DNA from: Typha latifolia
Taxonomy: Eukaryota > Streptophyta > Magnoliopsida > Poales > Typhaceae
Assembly: GCA_019914945.1 (NCBI GenBank)
Contig: CM034103.1
Coordinates: 12,586,001-12,650,000 of the forward strand
Length of the DNA: 64,000 nucleotides
Direction: 5' to 3'
A program made the translations under genes and the position numbers. Below the pieces are notes generated by a model, which had not been told where the DNA came from, ran no database searches, and saw only the letters and a program-made list of their open reading frames with translations. This document shows, in pieces, positions 35,680 to 52,441 of the stretch. How positions within the stretch are numbered: position 1 is the stretch's first letter; each line of letters opens with the position of its first letter.

Positions 35680-38600
35680 ATGCCCGGGCCAAAGAGGAGA
35701 AATGTGCCATTTTCCACCAAAAAGACCACCTTTTGGCACCAATTCGAGCCTCCTAGAGAAGAGTCCGACGACGAACACCGGAAAAGACGGCGACCCATCT
35801 CGCAGATCGGGCTAGTGGGCTCGGATTTCGTGGTTTCCTTCATATGGGTCTGCTCCGGATCCGTCCTCAGATATTTGGCGTGCAAGGTTCTGGGGTCCGG
35901 GATGAGCCCAATCGCTCTCGCGATCAAGGGGTCGCTTGCCGTGATCTATCTCTACTGCTTCTCCTGGTTTGGGAAAGCGACCAATGGTGGGTCGTATAAT
36001 CCACTGATGGTTCTTTGTTATGCTATTTTTGGGGATTTTCGAGGGTTCCTGTTCGTTGTTTTTGGAAGGATTCCTGCTCAGGTGAAATGTTATACCTTTT
36101 TTATTATGGTCTAGTATCTTATTTGGTGGTCAATAATTCTGGATTTGGTTTCCAGTTTTGATTAATTTCTTTTTCTAAATAATAACCGATATATGTCTTA
36201 CCATTTTATATATTACACTTTTTGTGTAGGATGATATTGCCATAAAATCAATTGTAGATGTTGCAAAACTTGTTGACTATAATGGCTCTCTATGTTCCTT
36301 GTAGAAATGCAATTTTCCTTTTAGGTTGTACCAATGTATGTATTAGTTTTTTAGACGTGTAGTTCCAGAACTACCACTAAATAGTCTATCTTTTTGCCAG
36401 TTTCAGCCTTTAATGAGTTTACTTTTCCTTATGATGCTTGCTTATTTATTGCTTGATTATGTGGCTTGCAGATAGTGTAGTGATCTAATTGTTGCAGGTA
36501 GTGATTGACTAATCTCAATTAAATTAATTCATCTGGATTCTTTTAATTGTCTTGTGTCATGTTCACTCATCATTGAATGCTAATGAAGTGACTATTTCAT
36601 GTTGTTAAGAACTAGCACACCTTTTTGGTCTTCATGTAAGAGAAGGTTAAGGTTTACATAACCTGCTCATGTGGTCTGATCTCTTCATTCTGTTTTCTTC
36701 AACCTGCTAATTAATGACATAAGGGAAATTTTGGGTGGATTTAATATGTAATTGAGTAGAGCACAATGGGTCTAAATTGCATAAAGCACTTCTCTTAATT
36801 TGAATTTTTTGTCTACAAAAAACACTTGGTTTCTAAATGTTGCTATTCAAATGTGAATTGTGTAGTATTTTCTATGTGATTTAGGTGTATCTTCACTGAT
36901 AGGACATCTCTATCAATGGCAGATTTAGCTACATTACTTCCCATTCTTTGCCGTTACTGCATACCTTTCCAAGTTTGCCTGGTCATATGTTTAACATTAA
37001 ACAAGCCATTTAATCGATTCCAGCTATTAACTTATCTAATGGTTGAACCAAATGATATGTGTCTTATATGGTTGAAAGATGATCTTTGCGGGATGAATAG
37101 TGTTCCAGAAGAACAGATAGAATACTCTGAGCTCAAATCACCATATTTCAGGTGATTGGTTCTATAATTGGCGTTTGGTTAATCAACGCAACCTTTCCTG
37201 CAGCGGCCCATGGTCCTAGTTTGAACGTTGATATGCATAATGGTGCATTAACAGAAGGATTGCTTACGTTTGTGCTCGTGATTGCCTCCCTTTGGCTGAA
37301 GAAAGTCGTGAAAAGCTCTTCCATGAGAACATGGATATCAAGTATTTTAAAAGTGATATGTCACATCATATCATCTGATATGACTGGTGGAATCCTAAAC
37401 CCTGCTGCTGTAAGTGTTCATTATTTTCTAATGCAAAATGTTCTTCTTTTCTACTGTTTATGTCCAATCTTTTGTTCTAGGTGCTAAGTTGAACTTTGAA
37501 AGGTAAGGATGATAGAGGAAGTTGTGTGAGCTTCAGATCTTGTATTTAATGTTCATAAGATGATCAGAAAAAGTTATCCATATCTAATCCATTACTCTAT
37601 TCATGTTAACTAGTAAGTAGAGACTAACTTAATGGGGAGTTCTAACTGTTTTATAGTATTGAAATTTTCGTACTTTATAGTAGCAGTAACTGATAGTTGA
37701 TGAGGTTGATGTTGTTCATCCAACAAAATTGCACGTATAATCTTAGATGGACCATTCTCCAATATTTGCATATGTTGATATTTAAAATGATGAGCTGGAT
37801 TGGCTATGATCATCGGCTAACTTGCATCAAACAAGTATTTATGCATATATAGTTTTTCTCCTATGGTGCCAACTGGACAAAATCATGTCAGACAGCCAAA
37901 TTGATGATAAACTCCAATTTTCTTTTTTCAATATTTGATCAATGTTACTAACTAGCCCAAAAGAAATGGTTCATCACTTCATATAATTAGGGGATCCAAG
38001 CATCAGGACATTTTTCAGGTTGTAGAAGCGCTGGTCTTGTAAAACATACGATGATGCATAAAATCTGAATGCTACATAGATTATCAGGATCTATGTTTGT
38101 CAAAAGATCCTAATTTTAGATTCTTTGGAAGCATGTATAATAGCAAAATATTGTATTGGCTTTTAAATTAGAAGGCCTTTCCATTCACTTGATGGGTAAG
38201 AAGGGTTGCTTCAAACCAAATATTGTTTGGTCCATAGATACTTTAAGTAGAGGCCATTAGTCAATATGATTGTAAGGTTTGCCATTGACCATCGTGCACC
38301 TGCACCAACTAGGCCCTAGGTTCAAGTCAGAGAAACAACTGCCCATGCAATAGGACTATTTTTCGTACATGTTGGTTCCTTCATTGGAGCCTTGTGCACT
38401 TAAATGCCCTCTCTTAGGTGGTATAAATTTGTATTTCATGAAGCATATTCTATTAGATGGTGTGAGAACTGTCACAACTCTTTCTATATTAGCAAAACAT
38501 AGGCTCTTGTACTTTAAAACGCATGCCTCATAATAATTTATCAGGATTCAGTCCTCTATATTAAGTATAAGTCAAAGGAAGAGCTCCATTATTAATTATT

Positions 38601-39612
38601 CGTGGAACAAAGTTTGTGTTCTATGACCTTATACTCTGGACTTTTCTAGAACTGCTCTAGATAGTATGCACCTCCAAGTTTTATTTAGGAGAATATTCGC
38701 AGGTACTTTTCCAAGATCATTGAACTCTGGACTTCTCTAGAGCTGTAAGTATGTGCTTCCAAGTTTTACTTAGGAGAATATTTGCAGGTACTTTTTCCCA
38801 GATCTGGGTTTACAGCCTCCATCTATAGTATCAAAGTCGACATATCCGTGAGACTTTAATCCTTCCGTTGTTTCCAATTTTCACTTGTACATGCATTTTT
38901 TCCCCATTTTGGATAGTACTCCTTGACCTGCCCTCTAATTTCTCTAACTTTGCTTCTTTAGCTCTCCTTTCCTGCTGACCTTTTTGTTCCTCTTAATAAC
39001 ACTTCTAATTTTAAGACTCATTTTTGTCACAACCATTACTTGACTTCTCTTTGTGCCTAAAAGTTCCACTTATTTATTGTGATTAGCATTTATATAATGC
39101 CAATGAGGTGCATTGTGCCTTCAACTTTACTATAATTTCATGTATGATAAAGAATAATTGACTAAACCTTCTCTTCTACCATTTCGGGATCATACATGCT
39201 TGCCGCACTTCTGTTGAGCACTTACACCATTGGAAATTACAGGGCACTTGAATAACACAGTAGGAGAAAGTCTGTTTTATATCATTATGTAGCCCTTTAA
39301 TCAAAGAGTTTTTTTTCCTGGAAATCTCTACGAGAACTCATGATTTAATCTTTACATCTATGATTGTAGTGTATTTGCTGCAAAAGATGTCCCATCTCTT
39401 CTTGATGAATAATATATCATGTCGTTTATTTTCGACAGGCCTTTGGTTGGGCATATGTTCAAGGGGAGCATTTAACAAAGGAACATCTTAGTGTATACTG
39501 GCTTGCGCCCATGGAAGCTACTCTGGCTGGAGTGTGGATATGCAGCTTGTTCTTCGAGCCGCAGAAACACAGGAGGCAACACCGAAAACAAATCAAGTTT
39601 AAATCAGAGTGA
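35680..39612 (+). CDS. SIP2-1: Small basic intrinsic protein aquaporin, SIP2 type
   Basis: Exons 35680-36081, 37152-37409 and 39439-39612 give 277 aa. After a 40-residue basic/acidic extension (MPGPKRRNVPFSTKK, REESDDEHRKRRRP) the membrane channel begins at IGLVGSDFVVSFIWV. The first pore motif is NPL (residues 107-109, GGSYNPLMVL), which is diagnostic of SIP2; the second is NPA (217-219, GGILNPAA). The end of the channel, WAYVQGEHLTKEHLSVYWLAPMEATLAGVW, is followed by a short Lys/Arg-rich tail, as in SIPs. SIP2 proteins sit in the endoplasmic reticulum and conduct water poorly in assays. Typical SIP2 length is about 240 aa, so the N-terminal extension is unusual. The frame stays open upstream of 35680, but that ATG is the first in frame with the channel. 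Confidence 0.9.
38632..38804. repeat. Tandem duplication in aquaporin intron 2
   Basis: Two copies, about 38632-38718 and 38723-38804, share CTCTGGACTT, CTCTAGA, CCAAGTTTTA, TTAGGAGAATATT and GCAGGTACTTTT. They are diverged by roughly 15 percent by eye. Confidence 0.75.
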
Positions 39613-39699
39613 TGTAGTTCATACTATGTATCATCAATTTTCTTTTGTTCCTCCCTTTATATTGTTCTGTATATTTTTTCCTCCACTCCATTTGTAAAT

Positions 39700-41830
39700 A
39701 GCAGTGAGCCTAAGAATAAGTTGTTTGCATATTTCAGTTCCATTGATTGGTCTTTTCTATGGGCAAACTATTTGCCAAGAAAAATTATAAATTTCTCCAG
39801 GTTATTTTACTTATTGCCGTTTATATCTTTCCAGGAGATGTAAAGAAGAAACTTTTGAGGAGTATGCATGCAAAAAAAAGTATAAAAAAAAAGAAGAGAG
39901 AAAAATAACAACTTATTCTGTTTCATAAGAGTAATAAATTAATGTAATGAAATAACTGGAAACTACTATAAGAAAAATAAAATGAAATGAGGTTCTAAAG
40001 ATGCTCTTTTCATAACAATAAATGAGCCAGCAGTGGCAACTACTTTTTATGTATATATATATATACTTGACAATTACTTATTCCCATACATTATTATCAT
40101 AATTCATTTGAAAATGAGATATAATTGCAACAGTCCCACAAAATTAAGATGATTTTCGACTTAGGTCTAGATCAAATTGGTCTTATCACCTGCAAAAATA
40201 GTGCTACTACAGTTAAAGTTATTAAATACCTATAATTAATACGTTCGTACATATATGATAGTGGACATATTTTTTTCTTTTAATATTTGGATGCAAGTCT
40301 TGTAATGTTTAAAATAAATTAGACAGTGTAAAAAAATTAGAGATAAGATTTAAAATAATTAAGAAAAAAAATTGGCACAAGAAGTTGGTTTTAGTACCTC
40401 TCTCATAGCTAGCGTTTAGTTCGGAGCATTTATTTTTTCAAAGCTTAAGTGTCTTCTGTGTGTCGAAAGAGAATTAATTCTTTTATTTAGATTCATAAAT
40501 AAGAATAAAAAATAATAATTATAGAAGGAACAACCATACTAAAGCCAAGTTATGTATTGAAAAAGCTCGACTCATTAATTATAAAAACACGTGCTAGTAT
40601 GAAATCATAGTGTAGTTCCATTGACCACCACCACCTCTAGTGAATTAATTACTACGAATAGAAACGTGACAAGAAGAAGAAGAAGAAGGAGAAAAAATAA
40701 TAAGGAAATAGTTAAAATGATTCAATTTCCTGTAGGTTTTCTTGCTGTAGAGTATCTCTATCTCCTAAAACTCCTGCCCAAATGGAGTAGCACTTCATTG
40801 CCACTCACCCATGATTGGGACGTTGAAACAATCAAAATTATAGATCTCATTTTTTGTTTGCATGCATACACTTGTGTGCTTACTTGTCGTATCAGGGGAA
40901 GGCTTGAATGGAGAGAGCTGTCCTGAGTGGAGATTTTGAACGATCTTACTACTTCTTGGTTTAAAAAGATTTTGCCTGAGAGTTTTGGATAAGTTTTGAA
41001 AGACTACTTTAGACCTCAAAACCTGAGGGGTTTTCATAAACAGTCCATTAGTTTCAATTCTGAGAGGCCACATGAAATGAATAGCTTATAGCTCTCATGA
41101 AATGAGAGGATAGTTGGATCAGCTCACGGCTAAAAAATTTATCGAATTTGAATACAAAATTTTAGCTCGTGTTTAGTTTGAAAGGAATTCGAGCATGTCT
41201 TAGTGAGCTAAGTAGTGCTCAGTTCAACTGGCTACAGTTAAAAAGTAATAAACTTTTGAAACTAAAGATTAAACAATTAAGTCTCAATCTAATGGTTAAA
41301 ATACTCATTAACTATGTTCGAGCTCTAATTCAGCACATGTTTATTCCAAGGTTTCATCTTTTATATTCTACAATTGTTCTCTCATCTGGAGTTTGAGATA
41401 TTTTTTAAATAAATTTAAAAAGGTTAACTCAACCTAAAAATGAGATTCGAATCCCATATTTAAATTATCAACTACTCTAGCAGCTGCTATGGCCTATGGG
41501 TCATTAGAAAATGACAATTTTTATACTTAGGTAAGTAATGTTAATTGGAGTTTGTTTTTAGAATAAATAAAGGTAGAGGTACAGTGGGGGTGGCCCATGC
41601 TCTGACAACTTTGAAAGAAGTGTACAGCTACATGTGTAATATGGAGTTGGATGACCACACACCTCCTGCTACTACTTCCAAACTACTTCCAAACTTTTTT
41701 CATCTATATAACCTACTAATAGACAGTGTTGTGTTTTACCACCATGTGTTCCTTGCCACATATCAATTCTTGCATTTCTATGCTATTATTTTCCTCCTAG
41801 TTTCTATTGTATTGGTCCCTTTGCATCTCC
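39700..41830. other. Intergenic region between aquaporin and CIPK genes
   Basis: AT-rich, with no coding signal I trust. At about 41100-41400 there is AGCTC/TTCGAGC-type degenerate sequence like that at 1660 and 12850. The final part is the CIPK promoter. Confidence 0.5.
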
Positions 41831-41839
41831 CAGGAGCCA

Positions 41840-42824
41840 ATTTCTAGGAGAAGGAAAAGAGATATTTTCAGCTGCTATATCCAGAGATTTTGTGACTCCC
41901 TCTCTGCTGCTCCTCAGCTCAGAATAGTTTGTTGTCATCTCTTGTTTGGGATTTGAGTCAAAGGTTAGGTTCCTTCAACTTGATTACTGAGTCAAGTGTT
42001 CTGGTCATAAATTGATATTGTCAGAGAGGTTCTTGAATTGTTTTTTTTTTTTTTCAGAATCTATATAGTGATGGAAGATCATTTGAGATTTAGGAACCAG
42101 ATGTTTCTCAATAGTCACACCTTGTTTCTGTAACTTTAATGCATAATTTATTTGTTGGCTTAGGAATTCAAGGTCCTAGTGTATCTTGGAATTCTTTGAA
42201 CACTTGCACAAGTTCTAATTTCCGGCAATTTATGTAGCTTATAAGATATAGTCTCCTGTTTGGGGGGGTTTGATTGTTCAGCTTATTTGATCTTTTTGGC
42301 CAGATTTTTCTTTTATTGAGCTGTTAGTATGAAATTTTGCTCTAATGCAAGGATTGTGATACTACCAGTGAATGGTTTAGAATGCTGCGTACACTTTAGT
42401 GCAGAGGAGTAGAAGTTCTGGGGTAGATTTGGTAGGAAGTAATTAAAACTTAATATGATGGTTGTTATTTTCTGTCTTTAGATTTTTGCTCCCCGTGTTG
42501 TAAACTTGTCATAGTTTCCTCTGATAGCTAAATGAGTGGTAGCTTCTTTTTTTCCCTCATACTTGTCGACAAAAGGGTTGTCAGCAAGTATCATCAATCT
42601 TCTATCGAAATGTTATCAGTTAGCATGTTAGCATCTCCTCTTGGACTTTGTTAACAAAGTTTCCTTCCTTCTACTCGTCATATTCTGCACTATACACCTC
42701 TTGGACTTTGTTAGCATGTTAACTTCACCTTTTGGCTCTCTTGTGAGTTCAGGTACCATTTGGACTTCTGAAGGCATATTTTCAGATCGGTTATCTCTAA
42801 TTTTGTGAAGAGGATCAGTGAGCA
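41840..42824 (+). other. CIPK 5' leader with intron
   Basis: A pyrimidine-rich leader exon ends GAGTCAAAG at 41963 before a GTTAGG donor. An acceptor TATTTTCAG ends at 42785, and the second leader exon runs 39 bases to the start codon. Within the intron, CCTCTTGGACTTTGTTA occurs twice (around 42638 and 42698) with AGCATGTTA nearby, a small local duplication. Confidence 0.5.
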
Positions 42825-46971
<4,147 letters not shown>

Positions 46972-48085
46972 TGATGCATTCCAAATGAAAAGGCAATCCT
47001 TTTCCTTTTGCCTTTGCATATGTAATTACTTTTTTTGGTTTTTTTGGTCACACTTTTTCTTCTTCCTTAGTACCAGTTCTTGGCAGCTAGCAGTATGCAT
47101 CTAGCTGCTGCATTATTTTTATATACTTGTATATGTTAATAACTGTGAGTATTTGAAGATTTGTAAAAAAGATTGAAGCTCTTCGCTTATGAATTGCCTT
47201 GATCATCCTTTTGGAGATAACACAGCTGAGTGTGGTTAACTTTGACCGCAGTCGTTCCCAATGTAAAGCTCCCATAGCAGGGTAATAAGGGAATGGAAAA
47301 GGAGTAGTGTGTAGACACACTTTCCAAAGTCCTTCCAAGCTGCAGTTTAGCATCATGCCTAATTAGTCTTTGCTTGATAAAAATATGAATCAATACTATT
47401 GCATAAGGAGCATCATAACCAGCTGAATCCTCACAAAGTTATTCTACTAAAATCTGGAACGCCTCGATAGCCCTCAGGAATAACTCATCAAATCGAGATA
47501 AAGAAACAGGATTGTGTGCATATTTACCTTGAAAGTCCATAATTGCGCGCATACCGTCTCAATCCGATATTAATATACATGCAGGGAATACCAAGAAACT
47601 CAAACTGGACAAGTGATATCCTCAGTTACATGCAACTAAACTTGTGTGCGTGCAATAGGAGCAGAGCATCAGCTCAACAAATACCCAACTTCTATCACAG
47701 TTTATACAAATATGAAAGGAAGAAAAGGACCTGGAATGAATACAGGTAATAACATAGCGCAAGAAAGGAAAGAGAAAATTGATTTTAACTAAGAGAGTCA
47801 TCCAAAAGAACACTTTGCTGTTGCAAATCTGAAATAGTTTTAACAAGAAAGAGAGCAAAAGTAGAGCTCTACATGAAGATACAAGAAACGACAAAGATGA
47901 AAGAACAGGAAACATGAGTTACAGGACTGCATACAGTGCAGGATAGAACACAACCAAGACAAAAGAGTACTCTTTTTTGTTGCCTTTCCCTTTCCACACC
48001 TACAGCTGACCAGATTATTGCTATCTATAAGATATGCACCAAGGAAAGCACATAGTACTAGTTATGTGCCTTTGGAGGGATCTCC
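46972..48085. other. Shared 3' region between convergent CIPK and calmodulin genes
   Basis: It holds the 3' untranslated regions of both genes; no separate coding gene was seen. The boundary between the two transcripts cannot be placed, and they could overlap. Confidence 0.5.
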
Positions 48086-49771
48086 TCACTTGGCCATCAT
48101 GATTTTGACAAACTCGTCGTAGTTGATCTGGCCATCACCATCAACATCAGCCTCACGGATCATCTCTTCGACCTCCTCGTCTGTCAGCTTCTCACCGAGG
48201 TTGGTCATGACATGGCGAAGCTCGGCAGCTGAGATGAACCCATTCTGATCCTTGTCAAAAACTCGGAATGCCTCCTTGAGCTCCTCTTCTGAATCAGTGT
48301 CCTTCATCTTGCGGGCCATCAGGTTAAGAAACTCTGGAAAATCAATGGTTCCATTGCCATCTGCATCAACCTCATTGATCATGTCTTGTAGCTCTGCCTC
48401 TGTAGGATTCTGCCCCAGAGATCGCATCACAGTTCCCAGCTCCTTGGTTGTGATGCAACCTGTACAAAATTTTGCCAAGACAAAATGATCTTAGATTGCA
48501 TAAAGAGAACATTAATTGAACTTTAAAGTAAGGCAACTTGAACTTGGAAATTGTGTACACTTTAAAATCTGGGAAATAGAAGATCAAGAGTGCGACCAGA
48601 GATTCTCACCACAAGAATTACATGAGTTAAACCTAACAATGACACAACAGATTTGACAAAACCAGTACATAAGACAAGCATCACCTCAGTCTTATGGGCT
48701 AAGAATCCTACAGGACTTTTAGCATGCGCATGCGCATCCGCCAAACAGGGCTTAATATGTGCTAGACATGGCAAACACTATGATGGATCACTTGTAGCAT
48801 GCAAACATTGCACAAAGACTCCAGAATCAAAGACCATAGAAATTAAACCCACAGCGAGAAACTGAACCAACAAATCTTAGCTATTTGTTGGATCCTTCGA
48901 GTAGCTTTCAAACAACATATAAGTTACAGGATAAGCTTATAGAGATTGACCATAACATCTGATTCGAAATTTGACATAGCACCTATGGGCACACAAGAAA
49001 TATAATTATTATATCAGCAACATATATGTGCTCATGTCAAGCATAGTAAATCGGAGATCACATTATTCTTTCCCCAAATACGCAAACTCTACACTTTCAA
49101 AGTATGTTTTAATTACCTTTTATGAGGTAAAATGCTAACAAGGCTTCAAATAGCACTTGACTTTCCATTTCCAATCCTTTGATATAGTAGTTCTTCGATT
49201 TGTAACTCTTATAAAGGATTAATACAATCGACTGCTTCTATATTGCATAATCTAGAACCACTCCATATTAATCAAGTTAGAAGTCAAAAGTCCGATTCAG
49301 AAAACGAAACAGGTATTTCAATGAACCAATTACTGACTCATAGTATGGCTTGAAAGCACGCAAATAATTTCTATTCTATCAGCAATAGAAAGATACAAGC
49401 ATGCCTTGAAACTTATCAAACTACGCAATAGATAACAAGTCAACAACTAAGAGACGAAGCCCTAGTTACAGATTCACCAACTTCTTATCGCTATACACAG
49501 CAGAACCCTAACAATTAGCAAAAGCAGGAAGAGTCCGTGTTCAGATCCATTTCCCAACCAAATAACTCAAAAGATACCAAAAGATCTCCTTCCTCCGCCG
49601 AAACAATCGGATCGAGCACCAGATTCGGCAAAACGGAGCTCGATCGAGACAGAAGAGCGCGCATGGTGATCTAAGGGAAGGAAGAAGGACTTTACCGTCT
49701 CCATCCTTGTCGAACAAGCTGAAGGCCTCCTTGAACTCGGAGATCTGCTCGTCTGTTAGCTGCTCCGCCAT
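48086..49771 (-). CDS. CaM: Calmodulin
   Basis: Two exons, 49771-49696 and 48459-48086, give the canonical 149 aa. The intron (1236 bp) interrupts the Gly codon after DKDGDG in the first EF-hand, the conserved position in plant calmodulin genes. Four complete EF-hand loops can be read: [36 protein letters not shown] and [12 protein letters not shown]. The start is [17 protein letters not shown] and the end FVKIMMAK, with a few conservative changes from the commonest plant form (Glu3, Asp at the YDEF position). It is the universal calcium sensor, acting in cytosol and nucleus on kinases, channels and transcription factors. A decayed copy of this locus including its promoter lies upstream at 50838-51265. 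Confidence 0.97.
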
Positions 49772-50049
49772 GGTCGCTTCTTCAGAGCTATCGAAGTTCG
49801 AGTCCTGGAGATCGAGATTTAGATAGATTCTATAATCTCGGCTGACCTTTTCCTTTCGTCTCTCTTTTTACACATCACTACCTACATGTTGATCTTATTA
49901 CATATTCTTTGTCTTATTCTTTTTATTATTTATGGATAATTTTTATTTACTGTAAGTGCTTTTATGCATATTTAATTGGATTTTAAGTTGAAACAAATAA
50001 TCCAACTAATCTATAAAAGATATTTGTATTAAAGAGTTGTAATCTATTT

Positions 50050-50837
50050 AACATGATTAACTCTGGGCATTTAATCCCTTGGAAACCCCAAACTTATCTC
50101 TTCTATTAAATGACCTTCTAGGGGCCTCAATAGTTTTGGGGGGAGGTGACTTCATTTCACCCTAGTTTTATTTTTATTTTTATAGTCCCTCATCATGTTG
50201 GCTTTTTTTTCAGTCTAGTCCCGTAAATTTTTTTTTTCAACATATTTGAAAACTTCAAACAAATTAATTTAATTCTTTGCTTGAATATTTTTCAAGAGTT
50301 CATTCGAAGTTTGTGTGAATGAGTTTGAACGAGATGCCTCGCTTCTTTGCTTCGAATAAGCTATACCTCGCTTCTTTGCTTCGAATAAGCTATCTCACTT
50401 CTTCGCTAAAATATTTTTAGAGGCTCTCGGGTAACTTTTATTCAAAGCTTATTTAAACAATTTCAAATGATTAAATTAAGTTTGAATAAATTCAAACAAT
50501 CAAAATATGTCCGAACAAATTCAAACTCAGATCTTCGAATCTTGTCTTGAAAAATGATCGGTGCTCTCACGATTTTGAATTCAATCCCGTTAGAATGTTC
50601 AAAGCTTCCAACAACTTCAAACAACATAGCACACCAACCTTTCTTTCGCACTCTGCAACACTAACTTCATGATGCAATTGCACCACATTGTCAAACAACA
50701 TAAAAGCGTCAAAGCTAAGATCCATAGAAAAAGATAAAAAGGCAAAGGAGAAGAATCCTCTCAAAAGAGAGCCCTGGCGAGCTTGCTCTTCAACCAGAAA
50801 GAAGATTGGATAAAGATTCTTCAACACAGGAGAGACG
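50050..50837. other. Intergenic with a short tandem repeat
   Basis: No gene was seen. A 29-bp unit (GCTTCTTTGCTTCGAATAAG plus CTATACCTC) occurs twice at 50341-50395, with a partial third after it. The nearby minus-strand frame extends out of the calmodulin relic and is not a gene. Confidence 0.55.
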
Positions 50838-51036
50838 AGCCTCGAACAGCTGAGAGATGAACCTATTATGGTCCTTAAATTATCAAGAACTCGGAATGCC
50901 TTCTTGGGCTCCTCTTGTGTCCATCTAGGGCGAGCCATCAGATTAAGAGAGTCTGGGAAATGAATGGTTCCATCTGCATCAACCTCATTGCATCATGTCT
51001 TGTAGCTCTGCCTCTTTTATAATCTCGATCGGCTGA

Positions 51037-51098
<62 letters not shown>

Positions 51099-51265
51099 AC
51101 ACTATCACTATATACCTACATTTTGGTCTTATTCTTTTTGTTATTTAAGAATAGTTGTTTTTTTACTGTAAGTACTTTTATATATGCATATTTAAATTAC
51201 ATTTTAGGTGGAAAAGAATAATCCATTTAATCTATAAAAAGATTCGTATTAAAGAGTTGTAATCT
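50838..51265 (-). pseudogene. Calmodulin relic with duplicated promoter
   Basis: 50838-51014 matches part of calmodulin exon 2 (48222-48405), sharing AACTCGGAATGCC, TGGGAAATGAATGGTTCC-like, CATCTGCATCAACCTCATTG and TCATGTCTTGTAGCTCTGCC, but with internal deletions and frameshifts. From about 51015 to 51265 it matches the region upstream of the intact gene (49825-50045: TATAATCTCG, GGCTGACCTTT, GTCTTATTCTTTTT, TTACTGTAAGT, AAAGAGTTGTAATCT). Exon 1 and the intron are gone and a long CT tract has expanded in the leader. It cannot encode calmodulin. Confidence 0.88.
51043..51097. repeat. (CT)n microsatellite in the calmodulin relic
   Basis: About 27 perfect CT units. The intact gene has only a short impure pyrimidine tract at the corresponding place (49845-49870), so the expansion followed duplication. 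Confidence 0.9.
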
Positions 51266-51320
51266 TTTAATTACCTTAATATTTTTGGTTACCAATTCAC
51301 ACCATCTTACAATAAATAAG

Positions 51321-52441
51321 TTACATATTGGATTTGGATTTGGATTTGGATTTGGATTTGGATTGCAGTAGCTGAGATTGCCAAAGGAAAGGAGCATTGG
51401 CATTGACGTCGCTGCAGTAAAGGCAAGGATGCTGCATGAAGCCTTGTTCACGTAGCACCTCTCTAGCTCTCATCACCAACTCCCTATTCCCAATCACCTC
51501 CTCCTCCTGCTCTTTCAACACCACCTGGATCGAATTACTAAAAGCCCCGTACGATTTCCCGTCGATCCCCGCGTCGCCGGGGCTCATGTCGGCCGACGTC
51601 TCGTTCGTCTGGCACCCGCTGAGGAGGATCCCGGCATCGCCGACCTTGCTGCCAGGAGAAATCGGGCAGCGTCCAGCGGCAGGAATATTCTTCGAGAACT
51701 TGGAGCTCGCGTCGGCCCCGAAGAGGTGCACGAGGTGGTCGCCGACGTGCGGCGAGTCGACGGTGGAGAGTGAGGTCAGGTGGCTCATGAGGGAGTCGAA
51801 GGGGATAGCTCGGGCACGGCGGCGGCGGGGGTCGGGTTTCCCGGTGATGGTGGACGGGCCGATTTGCTCCTTCTCCTTGTCGATCAGGCCGCCGCTGTGG
51901 CACGAGTCGGAGATCATCGTGAAGCTCGCTCCCGCCGGCAGGCGGTCGACGAGTTCACGGAAGTCAACGTCTACGTGTACATGGTGTTCAAAGACAAAAG
52001 TTACTTAAACGTAGGGTGTTATTTGCTAATCCTAAAGGCTTCATCATGTCACTAGCTAAATGAAAATTACTCACCAGTGATGAGGTTGAAGTCGCAAGGC
52101 ACAATGGCCTCATCCCGAGCACTCCGGCCGTGATGCGGCTTGACGGCGGGGATGAGGGTTCCATGGCCGCTGTAGTGGAAGAAGAGCACGTCACCGGGCT
52201 CGGCGCGGGCGATCATGTCGGCGAGCGCGCGCTTAACGTTGACGCCAGTAGGTAAGAGGCTAGATCCGGGGGCGTCGGTGAGGACGGCGACGTCCTCGGG
52301 CAGGAAGCCGAAGCGGTTGACAAGGGCGCGGCGCATGGCTTCGACGTCGTTGATGCAGCCGTGGAGCTCGTAGCGAGTTCCGGCGTAGTTGCACCCGACC
52401 ATGGTGGCCAACCTCTTCTTCCCCTCCTCCATGATGATCAC
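51321..52441 (-). CDS. MC9: Type II metacaspase, metacaspase-9-like
   Basis: Exons 52441-52075 and 51970-51321 join in frame to 338 aa (Arabidopsis MC9 is 325). The p20 region starts KKRLATMVGCNYAGTRYELH and carries the catalytic His in FFHYSGHGT (about H93) and Cys in SDSCHSGG (about C146). There is no N-terminal LSD1 zinc finger, which makes it type II, and the linker before the p10 region is short, which favours the MC9 subgroup over MC4-8. The p10 part includes ILLSGCQTNETSADMSP and YGAFSNSIQVVL. These Arg/Lys-specific proteases act in developmental cell death, such as clearance of xylem cells. A second ATG three codons in (MEEGKKR) could be the real start. The last dozen residues are a (Ser-Lys)5-type tail encoded by a hexanucleotide repeat. 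Confidence 0.93.
51327..51363. repeat. (GGATTT)n repeat in the metacaspase coding end
   Basis: Six near-perfect hexamers on the plus strand. On the coding strand they read alternating Ser-Lys codons just before the stop. Confidence 0.9.

Noticed and set aside
38290..38345. tRNA-promoter-like B box (GGTTCAAGTC) suggesting a SINE in the aquaporin intron
   Set aside because: No convincing A box at the right distance, no poly(A) tail and no target duplication could be found.
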